Positions 8,036 to 16,909 of a DNA stretch of 64,000 nucleotides are shown one piece after another. Position 1 is the stretch's first letter. Every line of letters begins with the position of its first letter. The notes beneath the pieces were generated by a model. The model searched no databases. It worked only from the letters and a program-made list of their open reading frames with translations, and had not been told where the DNA came from. This DNA comes from Bacteroidetes bacterium OLB9 (lineage in GTDB: Bacteria > Bacteroidota > Bacteroidia > Chitinophagales > Saprospiraceae), in NCBI GenBank assembly GCA_001567255.1, contig LNBW01000056.1, forward strand, positions 1 to 64,000, read 5' to 3'. The position numbers and the translations under genes are program-made.

Positions 8036-8509
8036 ATGAACTCAAAAAGTTTTAGTAGTAAATTATTTCTCCTTGTGGGATTGATGGTGTTCAGCTTTCA
8101 GATGAACGCTCAACAGAGTGGAAAGAATTTTCAAAACAGAGAACAGATGAAACAAAAAATGGAAGCTCAAAAAGTAGCTTTTATTACTGAACAATTACAA
8201 CTGACAGAAGTAGAGGCTCAGAAATTTTGGCCGATTTACAATAAGTATCAAGAAGACCAAAAAGCGCTCAAATCTTCATCTGATGATACCTATAGAAAAG
8301 AAATGTCTGACAAAGAAGCAGAAGCATTTCTCAATACCATGATTAAGAACAACCAAAAGCAGCTTGACTTGCACAATGATTATATTACAAAATTGAAAAG
8401 TATCCTTCCGGCTTCAAAAATTGCACGGCTTGTCACCTTGGACAAAGAGTTTAAAAGAAGAGTCATGCGCAATATGAAAGAAAGAAGTTCACAGAGAAGA
8501 GGCAGATAA
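8036..8509 (+). CDS. Periplasmic Spy/CpxP-like helical protein
   Basis: Secreted 157-residue, highly charged helical protein with a signal peptide (residues 1-25, ...FQMNAQ). The core contains FITEQLQLTEVEAQKFWPIYNKYQ, a pattern seen in Bacteroidota proteins encoded behind ECF sigma/anti-sigma pairs and comparable to the LTXXQ motif of Spy/CpxP chaperones; the C-terminus is Arg-rich (RRVMRNMKERSSQRRGR). It lies 51 bases after the anti-sigma gene and before a terminator, so it is the last gene of the operon. A role as envelope-stress target or feedback sensor is inferred, not shown. Confidence 0.7.
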   Translation: MNSKSFSSKLFLLVGLMVFSFQMNAQQSGKNFQNREQMKQKMEAQKVAFITEQLQLTEVEAQKFWPIYNKYQEDQKALKSSSDDTYRKEMSDKEAEAFLNTMIKNNQKQLDLHNDYITKLKSILPASKIARLVTLDKEFKRRVMRNMKERSSQRRGR

Positions 8510-8558
8510 TCTCACCCATCCAGAGCAATCAAGAGCAAAATAATTTACCGTAAGAATG

Positions 8559-8593
8559 AATACCCGCTTACTTTGTACTGCGGGTATTTTTTA
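8559..8593 (+). terminator. Intrinsic terminator of the sigma operon
   Basis: Stem AATACCCGC (8559-8567) with GCGGGTATT (8580-8588), followed by a T-run. The AT-rich outer pairs and T-run are typical. Confidence 0.85.
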
Positions 8594-8863
8594 TATCTCG
8601 GGAAAATAGCTATCAAATGACAAATCAATAGAATACATAACATCAAAAAGCCTACAATCCTCTACATGCTTTCAAACAAAATCTAGTAATTTATCCGGTG
8701 AAAGGAGAAGCATCACTATTACTCAAAATTTCTCCAGTTGTTTGAACTTATGTGAGAAACCTTAATAACATACATGGAGTTTTAGGTAATAGAAAGAGAA
8801 ATACAGCAACAGAACTATAGAATGGCTCTCCCTAAAATTCCATTCATTATTGCAAATATTTTG

Positions 8864-8871
8864 TATTTTTG
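8864..8871 (+). promoter_or_regulatory. Promoter -7 box TATTTTTG upstream of trhO
   Basis: TAnnTTTG match 60 bases before the trhO start codon. Confidence 0.45.
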
Positions 8872-8930
8872 AGGCTATTTTTTAACCATGTAAGGAAGCG
8901 TTTCCTGCAAAAGCGTCTAAATCTCTTACA

Positions 8931-9995
8931 ATGAAACATTTATATAATAAAATCAATCGTCATGTCCTCAAAGATAGGATCATGACAGATCCGACACCTA
9001 GAACCACAATTTCATTTTATCAGTACTATCATCTGGGCAATCCTCAACTATTTAGAGACCATTTTTATATATTATTATCAGAAATAGGTGTTCTAGGTAG
9101 GATTTACGTGTCGTACGAAGGTGTAAACGGGCAAATTTCAGTGCCTAATTACAACCTCGAAGCGCTAAGGAAAGCACTCAATACTATAACTTTTTTGGAG
9201 GACATCCGACTCAACTATGCTATTGAAGATGACGGAAAATCATTTTTCAAGCTTATCATCAAAGTACGAGATAAAATTGTTGCTGATGGCCTTGATGACA
9301 GTACTTTTGATGTGACCAACAAAGGCATCCACCTTAAGGCTGAAGAATTCAACAAAATGACAGATGACCCTGAGACCATAATTGTTGACATGCGCAATCA
9401 CTATGAAAGCGAAGTCGGTCACTTTAAAGATGCCATTTTGCCGGATGTTGAGACTTTCAAAGAAGCCTTGCCTGTTGTGGAAAGAATGCTGGAAGACAAA
9501 AAAGATCGCAATATCATTATGTATTGTACTGGCGGTATTCGATGCGAAAAGGCATCTGCCTACTTTAAGCATAAAGGTTTTAAGCATATCTACCAGGTGG
9601 AAGGTGGCATCATCGAATATGCGCGAAGAGCAAAAGAACTTGGTATTGAAAATAAATATATTGGTAAAAATTTTGTATTTGATGAACGCCTAGGTGAGCA
9701 AATTTCGGATGAGGTCATCGCCCACTGCCATCAGTGTGGTGCACCTTGTGACACTCATGTCAATTGTGCCAATGATGCTTGTCACATACTCTTTATTCAG
9801 TGTCCTGAATGTGCTGCAAAATATGAGCATACTTGTTCAGAAAAATGCAAAGAATTCAACCATCTGACTGAAGACAAAAGGATTGAGCTTAGAAAAACAG
9901 AGATTTTTAATGGAACAAAGTTTGGAAAAGGTAGGTATAAAGCACATAAAAAAACTCAATCTTTAGAAACTTTTCTGAATGATCCTAAAGTATAA
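8931..9995 (+). CDS. trhO: tRNA uridine(34) hydroxylase, rhodanese family (TrhO/YceA)
   Basis: A 354-residue cytoplasmic enzyme of the TrhO (YceA) family, which makes 5-hydroxyuridine at position 34 of some tRNAs using oxygen. An N-terminal acylphosphatase-like domain (about 20-130: [17 protein letters not shown]) precedes a rhodanese domain (about 135-235: [16 protein letters not shown], then the catalytic loop [14 protein letters not shown] with Cys in CTGGIR). A Cys-rich tail (about 265-310: [26 protein letters not shown]) probably binds zinc. Length and order match the family. The start could also be the later Met of MTDPTPRTT, 17 codons in; the upstream Met is kept by default. Confidence 0.92.
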   Translation: MKHLYNKINRHVLKDRIMTDPTPRTTISFYQYYHLGNPQLFRDHFYILLSEIGVLGRIYVSYEGVNGQISVPNYNLEALRKALNTITFLEDIRLNYAIEDDGKSFFKLIIKVRDKIVADGLDDSTFDVTNKGIHLKAEEFNKMTDDPETIIVDMRNHYESEVGHFKDAILPDVETFKEALPVVERMLEDKKDRNIIMYCTGGIRCEKASAYFKHKGFKHIYQVEGGIIEYARRAKELGIENKYIGKNFVFDERLGEQISDEVIAHCHQCGAPCDTHVNCANDACHILFIQCPECAAKYEHTCSEKCKEFNHLTEDKRIELRKTEIFNGTKFGKGRYKAHKKTQSLETFLNDPKV

Positions 9996-10013
9996 AATCG
10001 CATAAATAAGTTG

Positions 10014-10949
10014 ATGTTCAGTTCTGAAAATATTAACCCGATTTTTCAAAAATACAATAGATGGGTACTGTATGGTGCAATAGGTATCGTTTTGTTTGTC
10101 ATTATTACCATAGCTAGTATTGCATTAGGAGATATACCTAGCTTTGAGGAACTGGAAAATCCAAAGTACGATCTGGCATCCGTTATTTATGATGTAAAAG
10201 GCCAACCATTTGGTAGGTATTATATAGAAGATCGGGTAGCTGTTGACTATGCTGACATTTCGCAGCATGTGATAAATGCGCTGATCGCAACGGAAGACGA
10301 TCGTTTTTACAATCATTCAGGCATCGATATTCGTGCTTTATTCAGAGTAGGTATTAAGTCATTGTTACTACAGAAAGAAAGTTCTGGTGGAGGGAGTACT
10401 ATCACTCAGCAGCTGGCTAAATTATTATATAAGCGGCCGAGCACAAAAGGTAAGTCACTACCAGTCCGAATGTTCTCCCTTGTAAAATCTAAAATCAAAG
10501 AATGGGTCATAGCCGTTAAATTAGAAAGAGCCTATACTAAGGAAGAAATAATAGCCATGTACCTCAATAAATTTGAATTTGTCAATGGTGCGCACGGTAT
10601 TGAATCAGCTGCGGATGTATATTTTAACAAAAGCCAAAAGGAACTGACTATACCTCAGGCAGCTACACTGGTAGGTATGCTTAAAAATCCTAGTCTTTAC
10701 AATCCAAATCGATTCCCTGATAAATGCATGGAAAGACGAAATACTGTATTGAGTCTGATGCAATCCCATGACTTCATAGATGAAAGACAATTTGAGACAT
10801 TTAAAAATAAACCTATTGACATGTCAGGTTTTTCTCGCAAAAACCAAAGCGATGGACCGGCACCATATTTTCGGGCTGAGTTGACAAAATTTCTTAGAGA
10901 TCTCTTCGCATCCAACCATATAAAAAAAGACCGATGGCTCAGATTATAA
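10014..10949 (+). CDS. Penicillin-binding protein 1A, N-terminal transglycosylase piece (frameshifted)
   Basis: Front part of a class A penicillin-binding protein, which polymerises and cross-links peptidoglycan. One membrane anchor (about 19-39) is followed by the GT51 transglycosylase domain: ALIATEDDRFYNHSG with the catalytic Glu, GGSTITQQLAKLLY, and YLNKFEFVNGAHGIESAA. The frame stops after HIKKDRWLRL. There is an A7 run at 10922-10928; with six A the reading is HIKKTDGSDYNIYTDGL and continues into the downstream piece. A one-base sequencing error is likely, because a cell would hardly lose this gene cleanly. TTG at 10011 and ATG at 10014 are both possible starts; ATG is preferred. Confidence 0.88.
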   Translation: MFSSENINPIFQKYNRWVLYGAIGIVLFVIITIASIALGDIPSFEELENPKYDLASVIYDVKGQPFGRYYIEDRVAVDYADISQHVINALIATEDDRFYNHSGIDIRALFRVGIKSLLLQKESSGGGSTITQQLAKLLYKRPSTKGKSLPVRMFSLVKSKIKEWVIAVKLERAYTKEEIIAMYLNKFEFVNGAHGIESAADVYFNKSQKELTIPQAATLVGMLKNPSLYNPNRFPDKCMERRNTVLSLMQSHDFIDERQFETFKNKPIDMSGFSRKNQSDGPAPYFRAELTKFLRDLFASNHIKKDRWLRL

Positions 10950-11031
10950 TATTTATACTGATGGTCTTAAAATTTATACGACAATAGATCTTACATATCA
11001 AAAATATGCGGAAGAAGCAGTCCATGAACAC

Positions 11032-12558
11032 ATGATTAAAAACCAGGAAAGATATGATAAAACCTGGAAAAACAGAGATCCTTGGACTTATGATGCTACT
11101 AAATATCAAAAAGAATTGCGTGCCTCTATATTAGAAAATCAGTGCAAATCTTCTGACCGCTACTTGTCATTGAGAGGAAGAGTCATGGGGCAATCTCTTG
11201 AAGCTGTCGATCGATTATTTCCTGAACTGCCTATGTCTGACAATGTTATAGAGCTACTAGATTCTATAAGTCAAAACTTATCAACCCTGCAAAAAGGAAG
11301 TAACTCAGGTCGCATAGATATCACTAGACAAGCAGATTACAATAGATTACTCCATAGCAGTGAATGGTCCAGTGTGGCTGTCGCTTACAAAAAACTACAA
11401 GAATTGTATAAAAAAGAATTTAACACTCCTATAAAGATGATGGTCTTTGACTATGAAAAAGGTGAAAAAGAAGTCATAATGTCACCTTATGATTCAGTCA
11501 GATACCACAAAATGATCCTGCAGGCAGGTATGCTAGTAGTAGATCCTGCTACAGGATACGTAAAAGCATGGGTAGGAGGTGTTAATCACAAATATTTCAA
11601 GTATGATCACGTCACTATGCGTCGTTCGGTGGGTTCAACCATCAAACCCTTTGTATATACACAAGCAATGGCAATAGCCAATATCTCTCCATGCCAGGAA
11701 TTTGATGATATTCAATATACCATTTCCCCTGCTGATTCAGGATTTGGTTTAGGTGAGGAATGGTCTCCAGCCAATGCAGAAGAAAGGTTTTCAGGTAAGA
11801 AATTCAACTTGTTTCAAGGTTTGGCGCTCTCTAAAAATAGTATTTCCGTAAGGCTCCTCAAGGAAATGGGTACCGTTGAGCCTATTAGGAATCTTCTGGA
11901 CAATTTAGGAATCGATAAAAACTTAAGACTACCTAACGGACAACTAGCAGTGCCCAAGGTACCATCCATCTGTCTGGGTGCAGTGGATCTGACTTTACTT
12001 GAAATGACCGGTGCTTATGATGCATTTGCCAATAATGGGGTTTATACTCAGCCTGTATTTATCTCACACATTGAGGACAAAACGGGTAAAATTATATACC
12101 GTGGTACTCCTGTTAAAAAAGCTGCAATCAATGCACTTTATAATGCAGCAATGGTCACAATGCTTCAGAACAATATCGGAGGCTCTATGGGGGTAAAATC
12201 TTCTATCGGTGGGAAAACAGGTACTACTAATGATTTTGCTGATGGTTGGTTCATGGGGATCACTCCTTCCCTGGTCATGGGTGTGTGGACAGGTGGAGAT
12301 GACAAGTGGATACGTTTTTTATCGATCTATGAAGGACAAGGCTCTGCCATGGCAAAACCTATTGTATCGCTTTTCATAAAAAAACTTGAAGCAGATCCAA
12401 ATTCAGGCTATGACGCAAATGCAAAATTTGCTAAACCACCACGTGGGTATTCAGAGCTAATGGACTGTGCAAAGTTTAAATCCGAACGCAAATCAACTGA
12501 TATGCAAATGACAGAAAAACAAAAAGCTGCCCGAGAAGTCTTTGATGAAGAATTTTAA
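11032..12558 (+). CDS. Penicillin-binding protein 1A, C-terminal transpeptidase piece (frameshifted)
   Basis: Rest of the class A PBP in the +1 frame. Coding similarity begins at about 10933 (DGSDYNIYTDGLKIYTTIDL), well before the ATG at 11032. The transpeptidase motifs are all present: SXXK in RRSVGSTIKPF, SXN in ALSKNSISVR and KTG in GGKTGTTNDFADGWF. The C-terminus ends in a short charged tail. The joined protein would have about 848 residues, a normal size for Bacteroidota PBP1A. It follows trhO by 18 bases, so the two may be co-transcribed. Confidence 0.88.
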   Translation: MIKNQERYDKTWKNRDPWTYDATKYQKELRASILENQCKSSDRYLSLRGRVMGQSLEAVDRLFPELPMSDNVIELLDSISQNLSTLQKGSNSGRIDITRQADYNRLLHSSEWSSVAVAYKKLQELYKKEFNTPIKMMVFDYEKGEKEVIMSPYDSVRYHKMILQAGMLVVDPATGYVKAWVGGVNHKYFKYDHVTMRRSVGSTIKPFVYTQAMAIANISPCQEFDDIQYTISPADSGFGLGEEWSPANAEERFSGKKFNLFQGLALSKNSISVRLLKEMGTVEPIRNLLDNLGIDKNLRLPNGQLAVPKVPSICLGAVDLTLLEMTGAYDAFANNGVYTQPVFISHIEDKTGKIIYRGTPVKKAAINALYNAAMVTMLQNNIGGSMGVKSSIGGKTGTTNDFADGWFMGITPSLVMGVWTGGDDKWIRFLSIYEGQGSAMAKPIVSLFIKKLEADPNSGYDANAKFAKPPRGYSELMDCAKFKSERKSTDMQMTEKQKAAREVFDEEF

Positions 12559-12581
12559 GGGAGAACTGGTTAGATGTTTTT

Positions 12582-13061
12582 TCAGTTATTGTATTGTTGA
12601 TTTTCATGATTCCACTCCATATCAATATGAGGTATTGCTACAATATCATAGACTCCGCTACAACGCTGAAATCCTAAATCGGCATAGTAAGTTTCAAGAT
12701 AGTGTTGAGCATGAATGATGGTTGTTAGTTTTGGCCATCTGAGTCGTAAATATTGTTGCACTTGATATACCAATGACTTACCATAACCTTTTCCTCGTTC
12801 AGATGGTATCACACCTACCCTACCAAAATTGCAAGCGTCGGGCTCTATAATGCCCGGACCAAAAATACGGCAGTAAGCGATCAGTTTATCATCTATGATG
12901 CCCATAAGATGGATAGCCTCCATATCAAGATCGTCCACATCACAATACAATATCTGCTGGCCTACCACAAAAATCTCATTTCTGATCTGGAGTATGCGAT
13001 AAAGTTCCCTTGTAGTTAAGGCATCAAACGCTTTAAAGACCCATTTTATATCTGTATGCAT
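12582..13061 (-). CDS. ElaA-like GNAT family acetyltransferase
   Basis: A 159-residue N-acetyltransferase with the ElaA pattern: an N-terminal WVFKAFDALTTRELYRILQIRNEIFVVGQ, then YCDVDDLDMEAIHL, and the acetyl-CoA loop RVGVIPSERGKGYGKSLV (GNAT motif A, R/Q-x-x-G-x-G/A). The ending reads FQRCSGVYDIVAIPHIDMEW, also typical for ElaA. The substrate of ElaA proteins is not established. It converges on the PBP1A gene with a 23-base gap and is divergent from the pterin dehydratase gene. Confidence 0.85.
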   Translation of the reverse strand: MHTDIKWVFKAFDALTTRELYRILQIRNEIFVVGQQILYCDVDDLDMEAIHLMGIIDDKLIAYCRIFGPGIIEPDACNFGRVGVIPSERGKGYGKSLVYQVQQYLRLRWPKLTTIIHAQHYLETYYADLGFQRCSGVYDIVAIPHIDMEWNHENQQYNN

Positions 13062-13142
13062 GACAATTAGGCTACCTTTTAACTCTTAAACACTTTTAAC
13101 CTGCAAAAGAGAAAACAAGTTAGTCACATTTATCATTTACTG

Positions 13143-13150
13143 TATATTTG
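13143..13150 (+). promoter_or_regulatory. Promoter -7 box TATATTTG
   Basis: TAnnTTTG match 20 bases before ATG 13170, which fits the start proposed for the pterin dehydratase. Confidence 0.5.
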
Positions 13151-13169
13151 TCAGATAAAAATATTTTTC

Positions 13170-13404
13170 ATGTGGGAAACAATCAATGGGCAGTTATGCA
13201 AAAAAATTTGAATTTAAAGACTTTTCTGAAGCTTTTGGCTTTATGACCAGGGTGGCAATGCTAGCGGAAGTCCACGGCCATCATCCTGAATGGTCTAATG
13301 TGTGGAATCGAGTAGAAATCAGGCTCTGCACCCATGATCAGGGCAATAAAATCACAGATAAAGACCGGGCATTAGCTGCTGACATAGAAAAGATACTGGC
13401 TTAA
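13170..13404 (+). CDS. Pterin-4a-carbinolamine dehydratase (one-base frameshift near the start)
   Basis: Small enzyme that dehydrates 4a-hydroxytetrahydropterin, recycling the cofactor of aromatic amino acid hydroxylases. The family core is complete: [37 protein letters not shown] and [14 protein letters not shown] (active-site HHPEW). In the sequence as given the core frame starts only at ATG 13186 (MGSYAKKF), lacking the usual N-terminus. The true N-terminus is in the previous frame from ATG 13170: [12 protein letters not shown]. The two join perfectly if the A7 run at 13200-13206 has six A. The intact product would be 77 residues. I infer a sequencing error; a stand-alone start at 13186 would give 72 residues. 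Confidence 0.88.
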
Positions 13405-13416
13405 AAACCTCGTACT

Positions 13417-14391
13417 TTAAACTGTCTTTAGCTTACTACCATATTGTTGCTTCAGTTTATCTATCTTGGGCCTTATGACGACATCGCAGTAAGGTTGATC
13501 TGGATGGTTATTGTAATATTCCTGATGGTGGTCTTCAGCCTGATAGAACGCTTCAAAGGGTCGTACTTCGGTCACAATCATATCTTCAAATGAAGCCTGC
13601 TCTTCTGCTATCACTTGTAATGCTTCTTTTTGTTCATCTTCTGTTCGGTATAAAATAATACTTCTATACTGACTACCTTTATCTGCTCCTTGTCTATTGA
13701 GCGTGGTTGGATTGTGGGTGTGGAGATGTATGCGGAGTAAATCGTTGTAAGTAATAATAGCTGGATTATAGGTAATTTCAATCACCTCTGCATGTCCGGT
13801 ATTGCCTGTACATACTTCACGATAAGTGGGATGTTTGGCCTTGCCACCACTATAGCCTGATCGTACTTTTACCACACCTTCCAGATTTTGAAAAAGAGCT
13901 TCTGTACACCAGAAACATCCTCCACCAAAGGTAGCTTTACGCAATTCCGATGCTTCTTTGACAAGTGCTTCTGCATTGATGCAGTACCTTAGACCTGAAG
14001 GTGGTGGCCCATCTTGAAAAACGTGGCCAAGATGCGCGTCACAAGTGTTGCACACTGTCTCGATTCGATACATTCCATATCCTCTATCTTTATGATAAGC
14101 GATAGCTTCCGGCGACGCAGGTTGAGTAAAAGATGGCCACCCTGTTCCACTGTCAAACTTTTCTTCGGCATCAAAAAGCAAGGTACCACAACATACGCAA
14201 TAATATTGTCCTGGCTCAAATTTATGACACATTTCAGAACTATGTGGCCGTTCAGTGCCTTTGGTCCGTGTGATTCTGTACTGCTCAGGTGTCAACATAG
14301 CCATCCACTCCTCATCGGTCTTTTCTACTCTTTTTAACGGTGTAGGATTGCCATTATTAGCAAATCTCAATATATCTATCCAGGTAAACAT
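13417..14391 (-). CDS. Bifunctional peptide methionine sulfoxide reductase, MsrB-MsrA fusion
   Basis: Repairs both epimers of methionine sulfoxide in proteins. The N-terminal MsrB domain (about 15-150) shows the zinc cysteines CVCCG and CNTCD, the FDSGTGWPSF motif and RYCINAEAL, whose Cys is catalytic. The C-terminal MsrA domain (about 150-310) shows ATFGGGCFWCTEALF, whose first Cys is catalytic, then VRSGYSGG and HTHNPTTLNRQGADKGSQYRS. MsrB-first fusions are known but less common than MsrA-first. No signal peptide is visible, so it is cytoplasmic. A redoxin gene lies upstream on the same strand with a 23-base gap and could supply reducing power (inference). Confidence 0.94.
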   Translation of the reverse strand: MFTWIDILRFANNGNPTPLKRVEKTDEEWMAMLTPEQYRITRTKGTERPHSSEMCHKFEPGQYYCVCCGTLLFDAEEKFDSGTGWPSFTQPASPEAIAYHKDRGYGMYRIETVCNTCDAHLGHVFQDGPPPSGLRYCINAEALVKEASELRKATFGGGCFWCTEALFQNLEGVVKVRSGYSGGKAKHPTYREVCTGNTGHAEVIEITYNPAIITYNDLLRIHLHTHNPTTLNRQGADKGSQYRSIILYRTEDEQKEALQVIAEEQASFEDMIVTEVRPFEAFYQAEDHHQEYYNNHPDQPYCDVVIRPKIDKLKQQYGSKLKTV

Positions 14392-14414
14392 ATACGGTTA
14401 TTTCTGTAAAATGA

Positions 14415-14906
14415 TTATTTTAATAATGTCTCACCAATCATATATTCCAGCCTTAATAAGGCATTGTTGGGCTCAGAGCCAAAGATAGAATAGTCCAAAA
14501 TACTGTTTTTATCTACGAGAAGCCAGTGAGGTGTGCCTCCAGCTCCATACTTGAGGAAGGTTGTATCATAATTATAATCACTGAAAAACGGAAAACGGAT
14601 ATAAAACTCTTCCCTTGCTTTTTCAAAGTCACTAACCTTATACTTAAAAGCCTGATAATTCGTATGAATTCCGATCACAGGCAGCTCATCACCTTTTTCA
14701 TACACGATTCTATTGGCATATGGAATCGCTCTACCTAGACATCCGGGACATCCCAAACTAAATATTAGAATTAAAAATGGCTTACCTCTAAAATCAGCCA
14801 ATGACGGCACTTCGTCACCAAAAATAGTTTCCAGTTGCCACTCGGGCAATGGCTTTCCGATCGTTGCCTCACTCAGCATCAATCTATTATTATGTAGGAA
14901 TCCCAA
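14415..14906 (-). CDS. Redoxin / TlpA-like thiol-disulfide protein
   Basis: A 163-residue AhpC/TSA-TlpA family protein with the redox motif SLGCPGCLGRAIPYAN (Cys-Pro-Gly-Cys), the strand FRGKPFLILIF before it, and GTPHWLLVDKNSILD with the cis-Pro region after it. No signal peptide is evident, so it is probably cytoplasmic. A shorter start at the Met of MLSEATIGKPLP (14879) may be real. It precedes msrBA on the same strand by 23 bases and may act in the same oxidative-damage repair. Confidence 0.75.
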   Translation of the reverse strand: MGFLHNNRLMLSEATIGKPLPEWQLETIFGDEVPSLADFRGKPFLILIFSLGCPGCLGRAIPYANRIVYEKGDELPVIGIHTNYQAFKYKVSDFEKAREEFYIRFPFFSDYNYDTTFLKYGAGGTPHWLLVDKNSILDYSIFGSEPNNALLRLEYMIGETLLK

Positions 14907-15019
14907 GGTGAATATTGTGATGGTTTCGTAGTAATAAACAATCTAATTTGACTAAAGTTTGGTCAAATCATGCTCACTATCAGAATACTTCTAATACCAG
15001 TTGTTCTCTATAAAAAGGA

Positions 15020-15505
15020 TTATTCAGGCCAGACCAAAGTGTTATTCACTTCATCATATTCAGGAAAAATCTGGACTTCAATGACTTTATCGTTTTCAAA
15101 CCACATCAGCAGACCTTCGCTGTCACATTCTAATCGTTCGATACCTGGCATTTCTTCGTCTTCTTCATCTTCTATCAGATATTCAGTAATATTCCGTTGA
15201 GACAGGGCATCCAATACTGTGGTTTTTTCAGCACCCATAATATCCATTCCGTACAATACAGCATCCGGATGGCTGACGGAAACAGATACTAATCGCCATT
15301 CATATAATTCATCAAAAGCAAGAGAAATTTCATCTTCATCATAATACCACGCATCCAGTTGTTCGTTTGGATTACCGTCTTCATCCGGCATATGATCAAT
15401 TTCGTCAGGTCTGCCTAGTACTACTTTGACTTCATCTTTGGTCATACCGAATTTTATCCCACCAACACCTACGCCTGGCTCAATTTCTCTGATATTTCTG
15501 ATCAT
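15020..15505 (-). CDS. Conserved acidic protein, function unknown
   Basis: I do not recognise this 161-residue protein as a named family. It is very acidic (EDEEDEEMPG, PDEDGNPNEQLDAW). The N-terminal pattern GVGVGGIKFGMTKDEVKVVLGRPDEI resembles the G-x-t-x-x-E-V-x-x-x-LG-x-P signature of SmpA/OmlA-like folds, but there is no signal peptide or lipobox, so it is probably cytoplasmic. It lies alone between the redoxin gene and the divergent CAP lipoprotein gene. Immunity-like or chaperone-like roles have been given to similar small acidic proteins, but nothing here supports one. Confidence 0.7.
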   Translation of the reverse strand: MIRNIREIEPGVGVGGIKFGMTKDEVKVVLGRPDEIDHMPDEDGNPNEQLDAWYYDEDEISLAFDELYEWRLVSVSVSHPDAVLYGMDIMGAEKTTVLDALSQRNITEYLIEDEEDEEMPGIERLECDSEGLLMWFENDKVIEVQIFPEYDEVNNTLVWPE

Positions 15506-15740
15506 AATTTAATATTTCGCGCAAAGGTAAGGATATTCCTTAAGACAAACACAATAATTAAATTTTTATCCAATTTTATTCAGCAGCTGAGGTGTATTGA
15601 TGTCTAGTGGTCATAGCGGAAGCAGTCAGCGGTCTGCCATGAAGCGATATAAGTAAAATTTCACAGGCTTAAAGTGATCTATGTTGTTATATATACAAAA
15701 ATCATTATTATTGCGTTATAATAGATATAAACTCAAGTTG

Positions 15741-16235
15741 ATGAAAGTTTCACTTATTGCGCTGGTATTTCTAATAATGTGTGGAGGTCAGCAGTCTGGT
15801 GAAAATGGGCCTTCTATCAGTGAGCAGCAAGAAATGGTGGCTGCAGTCAATAAAATCAGGACAAACGGCTGCTATTGTGGCCGTAGATACATGAAGCCTG
15901 TATCTAAAGTCAAATGGAGTAACAAACTCTATCAAAGTGCATTGAATCAAGCAAATGATATGAATAAACATCATTTTTTTGCTCATTTTTCAAATGAAGG
16001 TCTGGATATCGGCGACAGATTAGACGTAGTAGGCTACAACTGGAAAGTAGCCGGCGAAAATCTCGGTGAAGGTCAGCTTACTTTTGAAGAAGTATTAGGT
16101 GACTGGTTGAAGAGTTATTCGCATTGTACTATGCTGATGAACCCTAAGGTTACTGAAATGGCAATAGCGCATGTAGATAAATACTGGGTGCAACACTTTG
16201 GAACACCTATGGAAACCGAGGAACAGAACCATTAA
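15741..16235 (+). CDS. CAP-domain (SCP/PR1-like) lipoprotein
   Basis: Exported lipoprotein with a CAP domain. The chosen start, ATG 15741, gives the signal MKVSLIALVFLIMCGG with lipobox Cys14; an upstream in-frame Met at 15681 would add 20 residues that spoil the signal. The domain shows VNKIRTNGCYCG, LYQSALNQANDMNKHHFFAH, GDRLDVVGYNWKVAGENL and MAIAHVDKYWVQHFG, the four usual CAP boxes with His and Glu of the putative cavity. CAP proteins of bacteria are secreted and mostly uncharacterised. The next gene begins 5 bases after the stop, so the two are probably one operon. Confidence 0.85.
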   Translation: MKVSLIALVFLIMCGGQQSGENGPSISEQQEMVAAVNKIRTNGCYCGRRYMKPVSKVKWSNKLYQSALNQANDMNKHHFFAHFSNEGLDIGDRLDVVGYNWKVAGENLGEGQLTFEEVLGDWLKSYSHCTMLMNPKVTEMAIAHVDKYWVQHFGTPMETEEQNH

Positions 16236-16240
16236 GTTAA

Positions 16241-16870
16241 ATGTATAGTAGTGTGAAAAACAACGACAAATTGCGCAAAGAAAAATTCATCCTCCTTTCA
16301 GCTAAACATGACATGGTTTTTCTAGATAAAGATGAGTTTGGTACATTGTCCTATCTTAAAGCATTCAAATTATTTAATGACAACAATGGCGAACTCTACA
16401 ATTTTTGTCAAAAAAAATCAGCTGATTTGAGTGAAGAAATTTGCATTTTCGACTACAAATATAGTGATGCCGCCAGTGATTATTCCATTACATATAAACA
16501 AACTGTCTTTTTTGTCAACAGCAAAATTCTCGGTTTACCTGAATTCAAGATGCGGCCTGAGCATCTCGGCGATAAAATAGCTGCCTACTTTGGATATGAT
16601 GACATTAATTTTGAAACATATCCTGGTTTTTCTGAAAAATACCATTTGTCAGGGAAAGACGAATATTTCATCCGCTACCACTTTGATGATAAAGTGTTGA
16701 GATTTTTTTCTAAAACGCATGGTTGGTCTATTGAGGCAGTCAACTATTTTCTGATATTTTACGCACATAACCATATAATTCCAAACGACACGCTTTTTGA
16801 TTTCTTCAAGCTCAGTTTAGGTATATATGATCTATTCAAATCTAATAATGCCACCCCTGCTTCATTATAG
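16241..16870 (+). CDS. Uncharacterised protein, first of a tandem paralogue pair
   Basis: A 209-residue protein of no family I can name. It has no signal peptide or membrane segment and is rich in aromatic residues. The next gene is a paralogue: both share KF(I/M)xxxA, FLxKDExGTxxYLKxFKLF, CQKKS, YKQTVFFVNSK, LGLPEF, FGYDDINFExYP, YxxRYHFDDKVLRFFS and WSxEAVNYFLIFYxHN. Conservation over the full length shows an ancient tandem duplication. It follows the CAP lipoprotein with a 5-base gap. The start at 16241 could also be the later Met of the HDMVFLDKDE segment, but the paralogue alignment supports the upstream region. Confidence 0.75.
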   Translation: MYSSVKNNDKLRKEKFILLSAKHDMVFLDKDEFGTLSYLKAFKLFNDNNGELYNFCQKKSADLSEEICIFDYKYSDAASDYSITYKQTVFFVNSKILGLPEFKMRPEHLGDKIAAYFGYDDINFETYPGFSEKYHLSGKDEYFIRYHFDDKVLRFFSKTHGWSIEAVNYFLIFYAHNHIIPNDTLFDFFKLSLGIYDLFKSNNATPASL

Positions 16871-16909
16871 GTGTAGTTAGAGTTTTATTTAGTCAATACA
16901 TTTCATACA

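Larger units (their letters stand above)
8510..8930. other. Gene-free stretch between the sigma operon and trhO
   Basis: Holds the terminator at 8559-8593 and a promoter-like box TATTTTTG at 8864-8871 for trhO. I see no coding potential or RNA structure in the remaining bases. Confidence 0.6.
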
